A stretch of 64,000 nucleotides of DNA from Diphasiastrum complanatum. Its lineage: Eukaryota; Streptophyta; Lycopodiopsida; Lycopodiales; Lycopodiaceae. This document shows positions 1 to 13,339 of the stretch, piece after piece; position 1 is the stretch's first letter; the number at the start of each line of letters is the position of its first letter. The stretch is taken from the NCBI GenBank assembly GCA_029204225.1, contig CM055095.1, positions 13,732,049 through 13,796,048 on the forward strand, written 5' to 3'. The position numbers were made by a program, and so were the translations under genes. The notes beneath the pieces were generated by a model, which saw nothing but the letters and a program-made list of their open reading frames with translations, was not told the origin of the DNA and made no database searches.

Positions 1-2151
1 GCAGTTGGGATAAAACCAGATCCTTAGAAAGTTGTTGTTCTTTTTTCTTGGCCTATTCCTACAAACTTGATAGCATTAAGAAGCTTCTTGGATTAGTTGT
101 GTCTTATCATCAAGGTGTGAAGAATTATTCACACATAGCTACGCCATTGACCGATATGTTACAAAAAAATAAGTGGAAAGAATGGACGGAGGTTCAATAG
201 CAAAGTTTCGAATGGACAGAGGTTCAATAGCGAAGTTTCGATGCTTTGAAGCAAGTTGTGGCTAACTTCATCACTTTAAAATTTGTTGACCTTTAGAAAC
301 CATTTGTTGTGGAAATGGATGCAAGTGACATCACCGTTGAGGCAGTTCTGATGCAAGAGGGTAGGCCTATGGCCTTTGAGAGCAAGAAGGTCAACCTTGC
401 ACAGAAGAATTATCCAACTCATGAGAATATGCCATAGTCCACAATTTGAAGGCATTATTTGTATGGTGCGGAATCTATGTGTACAATGACCATAACACTG
501 TGAGATATTTCTGCAACCAGTCGGAGCTCAAAGGGCGGCAAGCCAAGGGGGCTGAGTTGATGCAGGAATTTCACATGGAAATTCAGTACAAGAGGGGTGC
601 CGAAAGTCATGTGGCTGATGCATTATCTCGTATATTATATCATATGTCTTTTGTGGTCATTGAGAATGACCTAATTGTTGAGATTAGACAGGCTCAATAA
701 GAGGATCTTCATTGTCAAGGAATTGTGAGAGGTAAATCTTGCACAAGTAGAATCTCTGGATGAGAATTATGGTCTCTTTGCTCACACTTACCTTAGATAT
801 ACCATAGATGATGGTATGGTCAAGAGAAAAGGCAAACTTCTGATTCCAGCTTGTGAAGAGTTGCGTAAGAAGACTGTCCATTTATGTCACAATAGCCCTA
901 GTGCAGGTCATCCTGGTGTGGATAAGACCTATGAGTTGATCCTATTTAACTTCTGGTGGCCTAAGCTTAAAAAAGATGTTTACCATTATGTGTCGCACTG
1001 TCTAAAGTGACAAGTCAATAAAGCCGAAAGGGTTAAAACTCTTGGAGATTTACACCCACTACCTGTGCCGAAAAGAAGATGGGAGAGTATCTCCATGGAC
1101 TTTGTCACCAACTTGCCTCGTATGCAATTGCAGCATGATTTTATCTTGGTTATAGTTGACAGACTCACTAAGACGGCTCATTTTATTCCAACGCAGAAAA
1201 AGATTGATGTGTCTGGAGTAGCTAGCCTATTTATTGAGCATGTGTTCAGACTTCATGGATTACTATCATCCATATTGTCTGATAGAGATACTCAATTTAC
1301 TGGGAGCTTTTCGACGACAGTTATGGCCAAACTAGAAGTCCAATTGAAAATGAGCAGTACAGAGCCTAAAACGGATGGCCAAACTGAGAGTGTTAACCAG
1401 ACCTTAGAGGATATGCTTAGGGCCTTTTTCGGGGATAAGCAAACTCAGTGGGAGAAGTACTTACCGCTGTTGGAATTTGCTTAGAATGACAAAAAAAATG
1501 TAAGTACTAAAATGAGCCCTTTCGAGCTTAATTATGGTTTCAGGTTAGCTAGCTCCATTACAGTAGAAACTCCTCATAAAGTACCTAGTGCAGGTAATTG
1601 CCTAACTCAAATGAATGAAATGCTTGAGTTAATGAAAGTTAATGTAAGGCAAGCGATGGATTGAGCTAATTAGGTCTTATGTTGATCAACACCGCACACC
1701 TAGAGAGTTTGTGGTAGGAAACATGGTGTTTTTCCAAGTACCCAAGGACTCTAAGACCCTTAAGACAGACAAATGTTACAAGTTATCCCCTCGTTTTTGT
1801 GGACCTTGGAAAGTTGTTAAAAAGATTAGTGATGTTTCTTATAAGTTAGTTTGCTTGAAACTTGTAAAGTGCATCCTGTATTTCATGTTTCTAGATTGAA
1901 ACGGGTTATACATAATGGTGATAACTTGTTGTTTGATGGTTTCTTTGCATACCAGGAGCAGGGAGAAGTAACCCATGGGCCGGCGAGGGTATTGGATAGG
2001 CGAGAGAGGCGTTTACGCAACCGTCTGATCCGTGAGTACTTGGTCGCTTGGCATGGTAGGCCTTTCTGATGCTACCTGGGAGACTGTACAGTCTGCGCGC
2101 ACAATACCCTAGCTTCACCATCGCGGATGATGTTACCTAAGGGGGGAAGGA
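1..2151 (+). mobile_element. Ty3/gypsy chromovirus fossil, internal region (RT/RNase H to integrase and chromodomain)
   Basis: The 3' part of a Ty3/gypsy pol gene, entering from the left edge. Visible parts in order: the reverse transcriptase/RNase H end (about 250-640, closing with VADALSRI), the integrase zinc-binding region with its H..H..C..C pattern (about 870-1010), the integrase core (about 1060-1490, WESISMDFVTNLPR), and a C-terminal chromodomain (about 1950-2090, with VLDRRERRLRNR and EYLVAW). The chromodomain places it in the chromovirus branch, whose integrases are directed to heterochromatin. A purine-rich tract follows at 2140-2151. The coding region is broken in several places and is not functional. 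It may lie in an intron of the TPR gene that ends at 5645. Confidence 0.9.
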
Positions 2152-2152
2152 A

Positions 2153-2790
2153 TGTTACAGCTTTTACTCCCTATCTCGGTTGCTTATAGTTTTCTGCACA
2201 GTTGTACTTTTTGTAAATACAAAAATGGCTATGTCATTGGCCTATGGTGACCTTTGTAAAAGAAATGTAAATAAAACTATTATTAAAGCCTTTGAGCTTC
2301 TGAGTCGCGTGGTGAGCTTTGGTGTAGGGTACTAGGTCATTTATTAGAAGTGGTTGGACTAACCACCTAAAAAGTAGGAGTTGACTAGTCAACGGAACAC
2401 GTGTCATATGCTCATTGGGACACTTGGTCCAGTGAATGAGTGACACATGTCAGGGTTGACCGATCAAACATGACATGTCACATGCTCATTGGGACACTTG
2501 GTCTAGTGTATGAGTGAAACAGCCTACTCACTTGCCTATGTGTCAAGGTATTGCCAGGAGGCAAGTGTCGACTGTGCATGGAATTGATCATGTGTCGACG
2601 TTAGAAAGGTCAAGGTTAATGGGTGCCTGAGGATTGTGCATAAGTGAGCCTAGAGAGAGGCATTCCTCATCATAATCTATGCAGCAAAGGTTGGGAGGAG
2701 ACAAGGCAGCCAGCTCCACCATGTTTCATGCTTTCTGATGTTATGTGCCTGCAAGGAAATCAATAAGAATCGAATTTTCAGATCTATGGG
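2153..2790 (+). mobile_element. 3' LTR of the chromovirus (right end uncertain)
   Basis: An LTR-like sequence opens with TGTTACAG directly after the purine tract AAGGGGGGAAGGAA. No second copy lies in the window, so its right end is only estimated. It contains two copies of a block of about 45 bp (about 2396-2440 and 2466-2512) sharing CATATGCTCATTGGGACAC or a close variant, an internal duplication typical of LTR enhancer regions. Confidence 0.6.
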
Positions 2791-2813
2791 TATTTGATGT
2801 GCTAGGTTTAGAG

Positions 2814-3340
2814 TTAAGTTTCAAATTGGAGTCTAACAAAGAGAGATTTATTTTTTATGGTCATCTTATTCATCCTTTTAAATTCAACATAGAGGCGAGT
2901 GCCTCCAACTTTTTTGCTAAGTAAAAGGACTGGTGCACCCCAAGGGGATACATGGATACTATTTGGAAGGAGCACTATTTGATGGTCTACACTCTTGGAA
3001 GGAGGTAGGCCTTTAGGTAGACGCTTAGTCTCTCTAAAATACTCTACCCTTACGCGAGTCCTCATCTAGAGGGTTTTTAAGAGGTAGTTTTAAAGGCATT
3101 TGCGACAATCCAATGTTTAGACTATGAATAGCATGCTTATCAATAAAGAGTACATCTTTCAAATTGCATAAATAAACATTATACTCAAAATCTTCCCCTG
3201 GCCAAGTTTCGCCATCTTTAGATTGATGGCTGCCTTGTCCTTCAACATTTTCATTATAACTTGCCATCTCACCCCCGTGCACTGGAGCTGTAGACCACCA
3301 TTAAGCATGCTCAGGTCTCCACCAAGCTGCAAGGTCCCAT
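2814..3340 (-). mobile_element. Ty3/gypsy pol scrap (start of reverse transcriptase)
   Basis: On the minus strand the translation contains the opening of a Ty3-type reverse transcriptase: a LPPSKSVDHQIVLLPNS block, PWGAPVLLLSKK and a MTIKNK stretch. Upstream is a short piece of the protease-RT spacer. Only this part survives, and it is broken. It is a separate insertion from the chromovirus on the other strand. Confidence 0.75.
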
Positions 3341-4502
3341 ACCGCCGCACCTTAGCCGATGATCGCCCTCCGACGATCGCCCTTCACATACCTACCATCT
3401 TGAGGCAAGATATGATCTTGGCCTAACCACATGGGAGAGCTCTTCATTCTCCAAGTGAGAATGAATGCTAGCTCATGGAGATCCACTTCTATATACATGC
3501 TCCAGGAGGGGTCACCTCCACCAACATGGTCATGTCATAACCATTGACTGTATAACGAGACTGTCACCTCAGGTAATCAGTTATGTAGTGCTAGTGGGCA
3601 CTTGCAGCATATGTACCCGCCATGTTGTACACATGCTTTATGGAATTTTTGAACCTAAATACAAAATGGTTTAAAAATTTCTAAGATTTGCCATGTTTCA
3701 AGAACATTTGGTTGGACATTCCACTGATCTTTTTGATGTTATATGAATCGTGGCTTTCAACCATGTCATATTAATCTAAGATATGGCCTTTTTATGGGCT
3801 CTTTCAACCAGCTGAAGTATCTTCATGCTTTGTATCTTTCCTAAAGTCCGAGGATTAAAGATACAAGACATGCATTTGAAGGATCTTGTGTTGGATAGTT
3901 CAATTGGTAAAGAAAAGTCCTCTGTTTGCCTCTTGCAAGGACTGACCTTGTCTAAGCAAGATTTGGTGCTAGATGGTTCTCTATTGAACCGGTATTTTCA
4001 TATAGGAGGTTGGCCAAGGGGCAGTGCTTGTTCCTTGAATCTCATCTTTGTGGTTTTCTAGTGGCACGGTTATCTAGGTTGCTTAAGGTGTTGTTGCCTT
4101 TTTGTTTGTTCTTCCTCTCTTTCTTTTTGTTCTTGAACCTTAAACAAAACAAACGAAGCATACCTTTCAAGGTATGTCCATTCAACATTATGCAAATCCA
4201 CATTAGTCATCGATGTTCTTTTTTCTATTGGGATAATCTTCGTGACTTCCAAGGCATGGTTTGTATATGCCTGGAAGAGGATCTTGTAGCATAAATGGAA
4301 TATGCATTCACGTGTTCGCAAACTTCACTTAATCTTGTAGCATAAATGCAATGTGCATTCATTATGCATGTGTTCGCAAAACTTCACTTGATAAGTCATG
4401 TGTTCACAAATAGGAGTCTGAAAAGTAGTCTCTTGAACTACCAAAAAACCTTTGCTCATTGCCCTGTGGAAAAAACAATTCTCATCTCTTTTTGAACCGC
4501 AG
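3341..4502. other. No recognised gene; possible intron of the TPR gene
   Basis: There is no convincing coding signal. The stretch from about 3825 to 4060 is open on the plus strand, but I recognise nothing in it. A direct duplication of about 55 bp sits at 4282-4331 and 4332-4391 (shared core CTTGTAGCATAAATG and GTGTTCGCAAA). Since the next exon begins with a splice acceptor at 4502, this stretch is most simply intron sequence. Confidence 0.4.
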
Positions 4503-5645
4503 GTTGGCTCAGACAGGAGATTTGTCATGAGAAAAGTGTTTGAACTTTTCCATCATGGTGGAGATCCAGAAAAGGTAATATTCAATTCTCGCATGTTCGT
4601 TCTAGAATGTTTGTCTGTTCGAAATTCTTCAAGCGATCCCATAATTTATGACTTTGAATCTTTGCATGGTCTTTCCTTATCAATTGCATGCTGTTTTGTC
4701 TGATTTTAAATGCAGATCTTGGGGCAGTTCGATGACAATGGTGGGCAGCTTACATTTTATTCTTCTTTGTACACAGGATTGTATTTCGAGGCAGAGGTAC
4801 AATTTCATGTTGTTTATTGAAAAATCAAACAGAACCACACTCTGAAGTGATTCAACCTTTTAGTGACTTCTGTAGCCTTCAATCTCTTCTGCAATTTTCA
4901 CCATGTGCTGGCAGTTGCTTTGATACTTGAGTCCAGGTATTATAACAGTTCAGATACAGCTTTTCTGTTATTTTTTGGTATAGCATAAATAGTCAATTCG
5001 AGTATGATTCTGCTTGGAGATATTTGTAAAAATCTTGATCAACTGCCTTGGGACAGGAGTGCCCCAATGCCTCTAGCAAGACTTTTCTGATCTCTAATAT
5101 CTTTTATTCCTTTCAGATTATCATTTTTTTCCTCTTTTTAGCATGCAGTTGGTGTCTCTTCACAGTTGATTGATTTGGATGTCTACATGCTTCTGAGGAA
5201 TACGTTGACTGACTGAAAATAGCTCAGGATGGCATTCTAAGACAATGGGGCCTGCTGTTTCAGAGCTGCATGCTTAAATGACTTGACTTACTATCTGCTA
5301 GGTTGCATTTTCAAACTGACAAACTAGGTTGATGCTTTCAAGTGCAGCAAAATGCAGATGCTGCTAAAGCTGCAATAACTGCTGCAGCTCGTAGCTTTTA
5401 TGGATCAAGGTATGTGACAGAGTTTTCCAACAGCCTTTGCAAGTATGATGACCAAAGATCATTGAAAGTACAGTGTGGATGTAGATGCATAGTGACCATA
5501 TCTCCTCAATTTATCCAGCGTTCTGAGATTCTATATGCTTGAATGTAATGGCAGATCAACTGACTACATGGCTCTTGTTGCAAAGGCACACTGTGCTAGA
5601 AGAGGATGGCAGCTTTGTGAGCCATCGGTTGCTGTTATTGAGTAA
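4503..5645 (+). CDS. C-terminal four exons of a TPR-like, probably plastid, protein
   Basis: Four exons fit together in phase with GT-AG introns: 4503-4574, 4716-4796, 5348-5409 and 5555-5645, ending in TAA. Together they encode 101 residues. Recognisable blocks are FVMRKVFELFHHGGDPEK, ILGQFDDNGGQLTFYSSLY, an Ala-rich helix ADAAKAAITAAARSFYGSR, and DYMALVAKAHCARRGW. The helix pair followed by a DYM..(V/L)AK.HC..RGW tail matches, from memory, the end of plant chloroplast TPR-like proteins; this is not checked. The 5' exons are not visible. Either they lie beyond the left edge across a long TE-filled intron, or this is a truncated copy. All reading phases are consistent and no internal stop is present, which favours a real gene end. 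Confidence 0.72.
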
Positions 5646-6859
5646 TTAGTTCCAATCTGATAAGTTGTAGGTATTGGCTCTTGTATTTATAAGAATCACA
5701 TTGTGAATGCATTTGCTGCCCTGTTTCGATTGCATCACATTGAGTGCAAATGTATGCAGCAATTTGCATTACAAAATTTGATTCATACAGATTTAGACAG
5801 GCCTTTAGTTTCTACTGAGCAATCACGTTTTTGGGTTTTCATCTGCAATTAGTATCAGTAAAAATTCAGCTATATCTTGTCACTTGCAGAAGCTTATTTG
5901 AAGCAAAAAGCATGAGCTGTTGTGGGTAATAGAAATATATTTGCTTCGGACAAATTGTAAAGTTTACCCCATTGAATGATCTTTCACAAATCATTGCAGG
6001 AAGATGACACTTCCTTGCAGATTTTTGCCTGAGTTGGGTTAAAAACATGATCAGACAGAACAGAAACTGAGACTAATGTGCATATGCAGCAGCATTGGTA
6101 TCTCACCGATGGTGAAGCGGGGCATTAAATTTTAACTGTTCAGCAAGGGAAAAACCGAAAAAGATACAGTGGGCTACCTGAGCAATATTAGCTAGTTTGA
6201 TGAATAAATGAATCAAAATTTGGATCGAGAATCAGTCACAGTTTAGTGAGAGGTGTGAAATATGAAGTTTTAATCATCTATCAATATATCTCTTCAATAG
6301 TATCAACGGTGGACTTCTACCATGTGACATTACTGATCAACCTGTCAACACAAAAAGTGAAGATATGGCAAGATTTATCAAAGGTTTTGGAAAATGTCGT
6401 CTTTCTTTTGAGCCAACTTCCCCAAGTTTGGAGCTTTTGTCTGCTCCATCGTGGATTACAGATATCCAGAAAATTACTGAACTTGAAGAGTACGACCACT
6501 CATATCTTTGAGAGGTTCTTGTATACCATTGTGAAGAACTTCTCTTTCAACTTCTCCCCACGTATTCATAGTGTTTTGATAACATGAAAGTACTGCACAA
6601 GTTCATCAAAAGAACCTCTGTTGAAATCAACGAAGAAGCCTTCTAAAAACATTGTTTTTGACCATGGCATTAGCACCACTACATCTACCCATGAACAACT
6701 TCACATCAAAGATCGTATGCAAGTTCAAGTTCAAGGTGAAGTTCAAATTCATTCTTGACCTCCAGCTCGAACACGAAGGTTATCTTGATTTTGTGAGAAT
6801 TGTAGGACGAAATCTTTTCCTACTCACCAGGCATATTTTCATTGGATAAGATATGGACT

Positions 6860-6863
<4 letters not shown>
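5646..6863. other. 3' flank of the TPR gene and unassigned sequence
   Basis: The first few hundred bases are AT-rich and probably hold the 3' UTR of the upstream gene. At 6246-6587 the plus strand is open for 113 codons, but its composition is not protein-like and I recognise no family. Confidence 0.4.

Positions 6864-6939
<76 letters not shown>
6864..6939. repeat. (GA)n microsatellite, about 38 units
   Basis: An uninterrupted GA dinucleotide run of about 76 bp. Frames read through it give Leu/Ser or Arg/Glu repeats that should not be taken as protein. Confidence 0.98.
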
Positions 6940-8897
6940 CAAAAAAAACTTTTGGGCCAACAACTACTTATGGCCTCACAAGTAGAGGAAGTTGCCACGA
7001 GGGATTCTTTGATAGACTAATGAGTAGGAAGTAAAAGACAATTTTAAAGTTTCTCTCAAACATTCTGGAAGATCATGGGAAATCCGTAACAGAATGGAGA
7101 ATTTCTCTCCACAAAATTCACTTGCTTGATAAATCATAAAAGCTCATAATTGAAAATTCACATGCATGTGAAGGTACTAGAGGAGCCAAACTTTGCATAA
7201 TTTGAGTACATTAAAAATCTTATTGGTTTTTGATAAACTTATTTATTTTAAGTAGGGTGGAAAACTATCCTTTGTAAGAGTAGTGAACTTTTCCTCAAAA
7301 ATATGTAAATTATTTAAGATTAAGTGATGCCAAGGGAGAAATACCCACTTGTCTAAAAAGAATCTATCTTTTGAGTTGACACCTTGATTTGCCTTTGAGC
7401 GATCTAAAATAAAAGAGCAAATCAAATTTTCAACTTTACAAGATTTGCAGCGAGTTTACTTTTAAGTTTGTTATTGAAAATATTAGCTTTTCATCAAAAA
7501 CTTCAAATTGTCTAATTTGTTGTATTGTCTAATGCAGCCATAGAATTAAAGCAACATCGAACCATTTTTTGCTATAGCCAAGTGAATATTCAACTTCAAA
7601 GTTTCCAAGAAAGTTGCATGCATGAGTGAGTTGATTTGAAGTTCATCAATCGGCTCTCAAGTAATTAATCAATCACTTGGCAAAGTCACTTCATAAGAAA
7701 TATAGGTCATCTAAGAACTTTATTGAATATTACACATGCAATCTCGATAAAGGAAGGTGTAAGAACATCATGTCTTAAGGCTTTTTCCATCATTTCTAGG
7801 CCATACTTAATAAAGAGTCTCCACAAAGCTAGTTTTAATGCTTTCCAATATCATTTGCATGTGGAGAAATATTGTTAAAGAGCAACAATTAGTTTTATGT
7901 AAACATCTTAGAAACTCTTTAATAAATAAGATATTGAATTTTTAACTCATGGAATAACTACTTGTATGAAGCTTGCAAAGATTGTATTCTTTGGTATAAA
8001 ATATGCATTGAAGAATGAAAGAGACGAGTATTTCTTCTAGTTTGAAGTCACATTATAAAGATGACCTTTCCATTTTGCTAGGAAATTGCAAACTCCAAGA
8101 GTCTTTTGAAAATGGTAATTGAAATAACTAGAACACTTACTCATAGCTTTTAGCACACATCACTTGAAGGTTCCTAGGTGATTAGCAATAATATTTGGAG
8201 CTATCAATCTTGATGGATTTCCCACTTAATTGCATAAAAGGTTCAATTTGTATGAGCAATTTAGTAGGCAAAGTGAACTTTGACAACCACCTATTGCCCC
8301 TAATGATATTTGTATGATCAAGGTCCCAAACAAGTTCTTGTAACAAGAGAAAGCATGACATGGGAAGATAATTCTAATCATATGGCAAAGTCACAGGGCT
8401 CATCAAAAACCTTTTAGGATATGGAAAAGTCATGAGCTCTTAAGAGTTCTTCAAAAATGTCTCAATAAGAATCGATACACCAAAGTTTTAGCTAAATAAG
8501 AAGGCTCAATTGTTCCACTATATGTCTTCTTGTTAATACCATGTTTCACATAAGCAAAAATCACATCTATTTCCTTGGTGTTTATTTGAGGAAGCATTGT
8601 ACTATTATAATTGATACAGGCTAAGCCTTTGACATGTGGACCAACCAATTACTTGCTAATAAAGCTAGTAAATAAAGCTTGAACCTAGTGTTTATTTATA
8701 GCAGCATATACACAAATTTTTAAAAAGTGCACTTTATTGAAAGCTAGACTCTCTTTTCTTTGGTAAAAGAGAGAGTATATGGCTTATTGTTCCAATGCTA
8801 TTGCAATTTGCTGTCACATGTCAAGTTGCGACAACTCAAAAAGTAACAAAGAATGATCTTGTTACTCAAATATTGTCTATTCACTTGCACTCATTGC
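6940..8897. other. AT-rich stretch without recognised genes
   Basis: Short open frames only. It precedes, in minus-strand terms follows, the Ty3 fossil at 8898-10223 and may contain its decayed 3' pol and LTR, but no domain can be read. Confidence 0.4.
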
Positions 8898-10223
8898 TCA
8901 TACTGCTCTCAAATTTTTTGTATCTAAAGCAAATTTCTTGAAGTGCTTGATGATGAGTTTGAGAAATGCACATATATCCAGTTCTGAAATCTTTTTTTTT
9001 GTGAAGTATTTAGCTCCATCTAATTGACCTACTAAATCATCCATTCGGGGCAATGGATGTTTATTCTTAATAGCTACCTTATTCAACCCCTTGTAATTCA
9101 CACACATCCGTAATCCTCCATCTTTCTTCGCTTTCAAAAGAACGGGAACACCCCCAAGGTGACTTACTAGGCTGTATATGACCCATTCTAAGATCATTTT
9201 CAATTTGATTTGTAATCTCTCTCTCTTCTTTATGAGAAAACCGATATGGTTATCTAGAGATAGGGTGACTACTTGGAATTAGCTCGATTCTATGGTCTAC
9301 CGACCTAGAAGGTGGTATACCATGAGATAATTTTGTTGGAAAAACATTTTAAATTCATCTATGATCTTATTCTTTTCTATATGCTCTTGATCTAAGTTCT
9401 GAGTTAAGGATTTTAGACAATTCACAAAAATGGATTTGGCAAACAAAGAATAAGCTTCATATTGTAAATATTTTTTTTTCAATATATTAGCCGTTGAAAT
9501 CGTCCCAAATTGATGTACATATTTGTCTCCAAACAATGTAACTACTTTATTCCCCTCTTGAAACGAGAGCACATGCTTCTCAAAATCAATATCAAGAGAT
9601 TTATTAAATAACCATTCATACCCTAGAATGTCCATATGTGCTAAATCTAAAACATGAAAATTAATTAACTCTCTGTATTCTCGAATTCAAACTGGGAATT
9701 TCGGAACTCGGACATTCCAAGTCTCTAACTCCGCACTTGAAGCTAGATACATCTTATATCTATGATCATTGGCTTCATTTTTCAGGCCGAGTTTGCACAA
9801 GACAAGAATTAATGAAATTATGAGTTAAACCACTATCCACCAAAATACTGACTTCATGTCCCTTAACCGTGCCTTCCAGATGAAATAATTCATTAGACAA
9901 GAACAAAGCAGTACTAAATGAACATTCACACTCACAATTGATTCTATCAATTTTAGATTTTCTTTACCTGACATCTCAATGACTTGAGTTGCGGGTTTCT
10001 TTCGCTCTGAGCAGAACTTTATAACATGTCCAAACTTATTGCAGACAATATATACATTTGCCTTCTTTGCCTTCTTCCGGGACATATTTTTCTTTTGCTT
10101 ATATTCGGTTGCCATCTGATCAAGTTTGTCAAAAAGTTTACGTAAATTTCCTAACAACTGGGAATCAGCTTTGTAACTAGCTTTTACGAAAACTATATTC
10201 ATGCATAAAATTTCTCTGATCAA
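8898..10223 (-). mobile_element. Ty3/gypsy fossil: gag zinc knuckle, protease and start of reverse transcriptase
   Basis: Read on the minus strand: a gag C-terminus with a CCHC-type knuckle (around 10000-10060, C..C..FGH....C), an aspartic-protease region with a VDSG-like motif near 9830, a second protease block around 9560-9635 (MDILGYEWL), and the opening of reverse transcriptase at 8930-9203 ([28 protein letters not shown]). Domain order and spacing are those of a Ty3 element. It is broken in several places, and no LTR pair was found. Confidence 0.85.
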
Positions 10224-13200
10224 ACTACTGTAGCTAACATGACCATGTACTCAGACTATTTAAAAAAGTATTTTCAACACTGGAAATGCACACTACTGCT
10301 TTACATATTGACATGCAATCAGAACAACTTAGAAATTTTGCAAATTTTGAACAAAAAGCTACCAAACTTTTGATGACCATAACTTTTGCTATAAGACATC
10401 AAATTGGTCATTGTAAAGCATAGTACAGAGGGAGAGTGGGTTATAAAGATCATTAACCTGGACTTCACACGTGTGCGTTGTGAATGCTCAAAAACCAGTA
10501 GGGAGCGTACTTTCTCTAGGAGGTTTTGCCAAAAATCCTACTCCAGTCCCACATGCATTCAATCAGAGATTACAAGCACTCTACTAAGGTTCATAAAGGA
10601 GGCATTGAAGCTTTAAACAGGTCCAACAAGCAAGCATAGGTTCAAATCTACCAAAATTAGCTTCTATGGAGGGCGCCATCAAGCAAAAGTTTGGGAGATC
10701 GGTGCCTAAGCCTCCCACCACCAATTTGGGTGCATGAGGGCTCAAATCAGAGGTAATACTGCTACCTTTAAGCTTGTATATAGGTTCAGAGGTTTTATCA
10801 AGAGTTATTCATGCTAAAAAAAATCATAAAAAATACACTAAATTTTGACTTTTTGAGGCCCTTAATGGTGACTGATTCCTTCCAAACTTTGTAACAACCC
10901 TCTAGATAGCTTCATTACACACCTAAGAATGTGCATGCAAAGTTTTGTGCAAGGATCTTAAGAAAAACTCCCAAAATAATAAGAATACCACCAAAAAACC
11001 TTGTTTTTTTTTTTTTTAACTTTTTTTCGACATGATCTATGGATCTAATCCATGTGCAAGTGCAATCAGACCTGAACTAATGTAGTTTGGCTACATGCAA
11101 GCACAATTTTTTTTTACTCGGTTCAATATTGATTTATATAGTTCATTTCGAGCTCAAAATTGCCAAATTTTGACCATACATCACTATTTAGATCCAATTT
11201 TGATCATATTACCGACATGCAAATTAGATACGGTCATAATCATTGTAAAACAACAGGTACATACTTGAAAAAACGTTTATGAATAGTAGCTTTGATAAAT
11301 TTCAAGCTAAAACATTGAATACTAGCACAAAAACTATAAAAAAACCGTCACAAATCACAAGATTTCCATCATTTAGGCTGAAAGCAAATAAAAAATCGAA
11401 GAGCCACTTACTTGGAGGTCAATTCCACCACCAAGATATAAAAAGCAAAGAAATCCTACCAAAAAAGCAAAAAAAATTCGACTCCACCTTCTGATTGATG
11501 CAAAGCCTTGCTCTGTTATAACAATCACAAAGTGAAGATCTATTGAAATCCTATCGCATGCAACCAAAAGAATACTTGTGGAGCCAAACCACCCAACCAA
11601 CAAGAAACGGATAGTCAGATCCCTAATCGCTTCACCCCCAAGCCATGGTGACTAAATGCAAGAGAGGAGAAGATCCTGACCTTGGAAAATAGAAAACTAA
11701 ATGTGAAGATGGGTGAGTTTCTACAAGAAATATAGCCCCCAAAAGCTAAGGAATATTCCATCTAGGATTTCCTAGTCCAATCTCATAAAGCATTTGACCT
11801 CCTGTTCTTGCACCAAAAGCTGCACTAGCTCCATAGATCCAATTAGAGCATCTAGGCCCTCACAAAGTTATAATTGCATTACTGGCCTAGTCTAGAATGG
11901 CGTGGTGTAACTAATAAGCTCGTACATTGGAGTACCGGATATCCATGTCAAAGAATATTTTGAATCCCTCATACACTTTATGATAGGAAATAGTCTATCT
12001 TGATGAGTTTGCTATCCGCTGAGAGCAAAACATAGAACCTCAATTGGTGAATTTATGAGAGATCATGCACTTGGCAATTATTTGAAGTCCTTCAAGAATC
12101 GTGAGATTGTCGCCCATTCAAAGTTTCATCTACATGGAAAAACAATGATAATGGCAATTAAGACACTTGCTCATTTTCTTGGAGGCCATAATTTTACAAG
12201 GGTGCATACAATCATAATTGTGAAAAAACAATTGCTATAAAAATCTTAGGATATGGACCTGTGAATTCCATGCTCAAATCTTCCCATCAAGTTTGTAGGA
12301 TATGTTGCATATGTTGATCTCAATAAGTGTGAAAGCTACCTTCTTTTGGACCCATATAAAAAAAGAAAGTTACTCCATGAACTCTAAGTTGCAACTTTTG
12401 TTGCGAAAAGCATCCAAAATGGAGTAGACATAGAGATCAATATATTTGTATTATATTACATTTTGAAATACAAAAAGATTTTGTGTCTACTGCCTACCAA
12501 CATGTATAAATTTATATGCTTTTTGAAGTTATTAGAAAAATTTTGCAAACGATTTATTCATTTCAACACAATGCTAAAACTCATCCTAGGAAATGGAGAC
12601 ATATATCTAACATAACTCGTGATTGTTTTAAACCAACAAAATTTAGACAAAATTAAGGACAAATAGTAAACACTTACTTGAATGCACGAACCCTTCTTTT
12701 TTGGTAACCTCGTCTTCATGAAAGATCACAAATATCTTTTGTTGTCAATCATCTTCTTTTATTACTTTTTGTCTTCTTATTCAACAGATCCATATCATTA
12801 ACTAGAGACAAATATGAGATTCGCATGGATTGAAATGCAACTTTCATCTCATCATTACTATTTTAAGCTCCCTCAAAGAAGTCTGTAACATTTCAGTCCG
12901 TTTCTTTAGGACTTCATTTTCTTCCAAATAGTTTTTCAAATTCATCTATATTTCATGATACTCCCTTGATATTCGATTCAATTTTTTTTCTAAAAAATAT
13001 ATTCTTTGCATTGAATATGCATTACCATATGTTTTCAAGTTCTCACAATAACGTAAAAGGCCACTTTTTCCATGGCACATATAAATCAATAATTGAGTAA
13101 TCGAATGGACATCAGGATGTTCTAATGAATGTGGATCAATAGGATACAATGTTCCCAATGACCATAAATCCAAATGCTTAATTTTGTTCCTTGATAATTG

Positions 13201-13339
13201 ATCATCTCAAAATTTCTCTTACATGTCATTCCTTATAGGGCCCTTTTTTTTTTTTTTTTTTTTTCTAACGGCTAAGGTAAATCAACCATATTCTAGCAAA
13301 CAAAAGAAAGCGAAAATATCGATGAGCGGGAAGAAATCT
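10224..13339. other. AT-rich stretch, possibly the 5' end of the Ty3 fossil; no gene seen
   Basis: No coding domain is recognised. A perfect CACACGTGTG palindrome lies at 10466-10475. A minus-strand frame at 12946-13173 is open for 75 codons without a recognisable family. A T-tract (13243-13264) precedes the copia fossil. Confidence 0.4.

Noticed and set aside
3825-4294. Possible upstream exons of the TPR gene
   Set aside because: No frame joins in phase to the exon at 4503 with convincing TPR sequence, so it was not added to the gene model.
6246-6587. 113-codon open frame on the plus strand
   Set aside because: The composition is not protein-like, the complementary strand is also partly open, and no motif is recognised.
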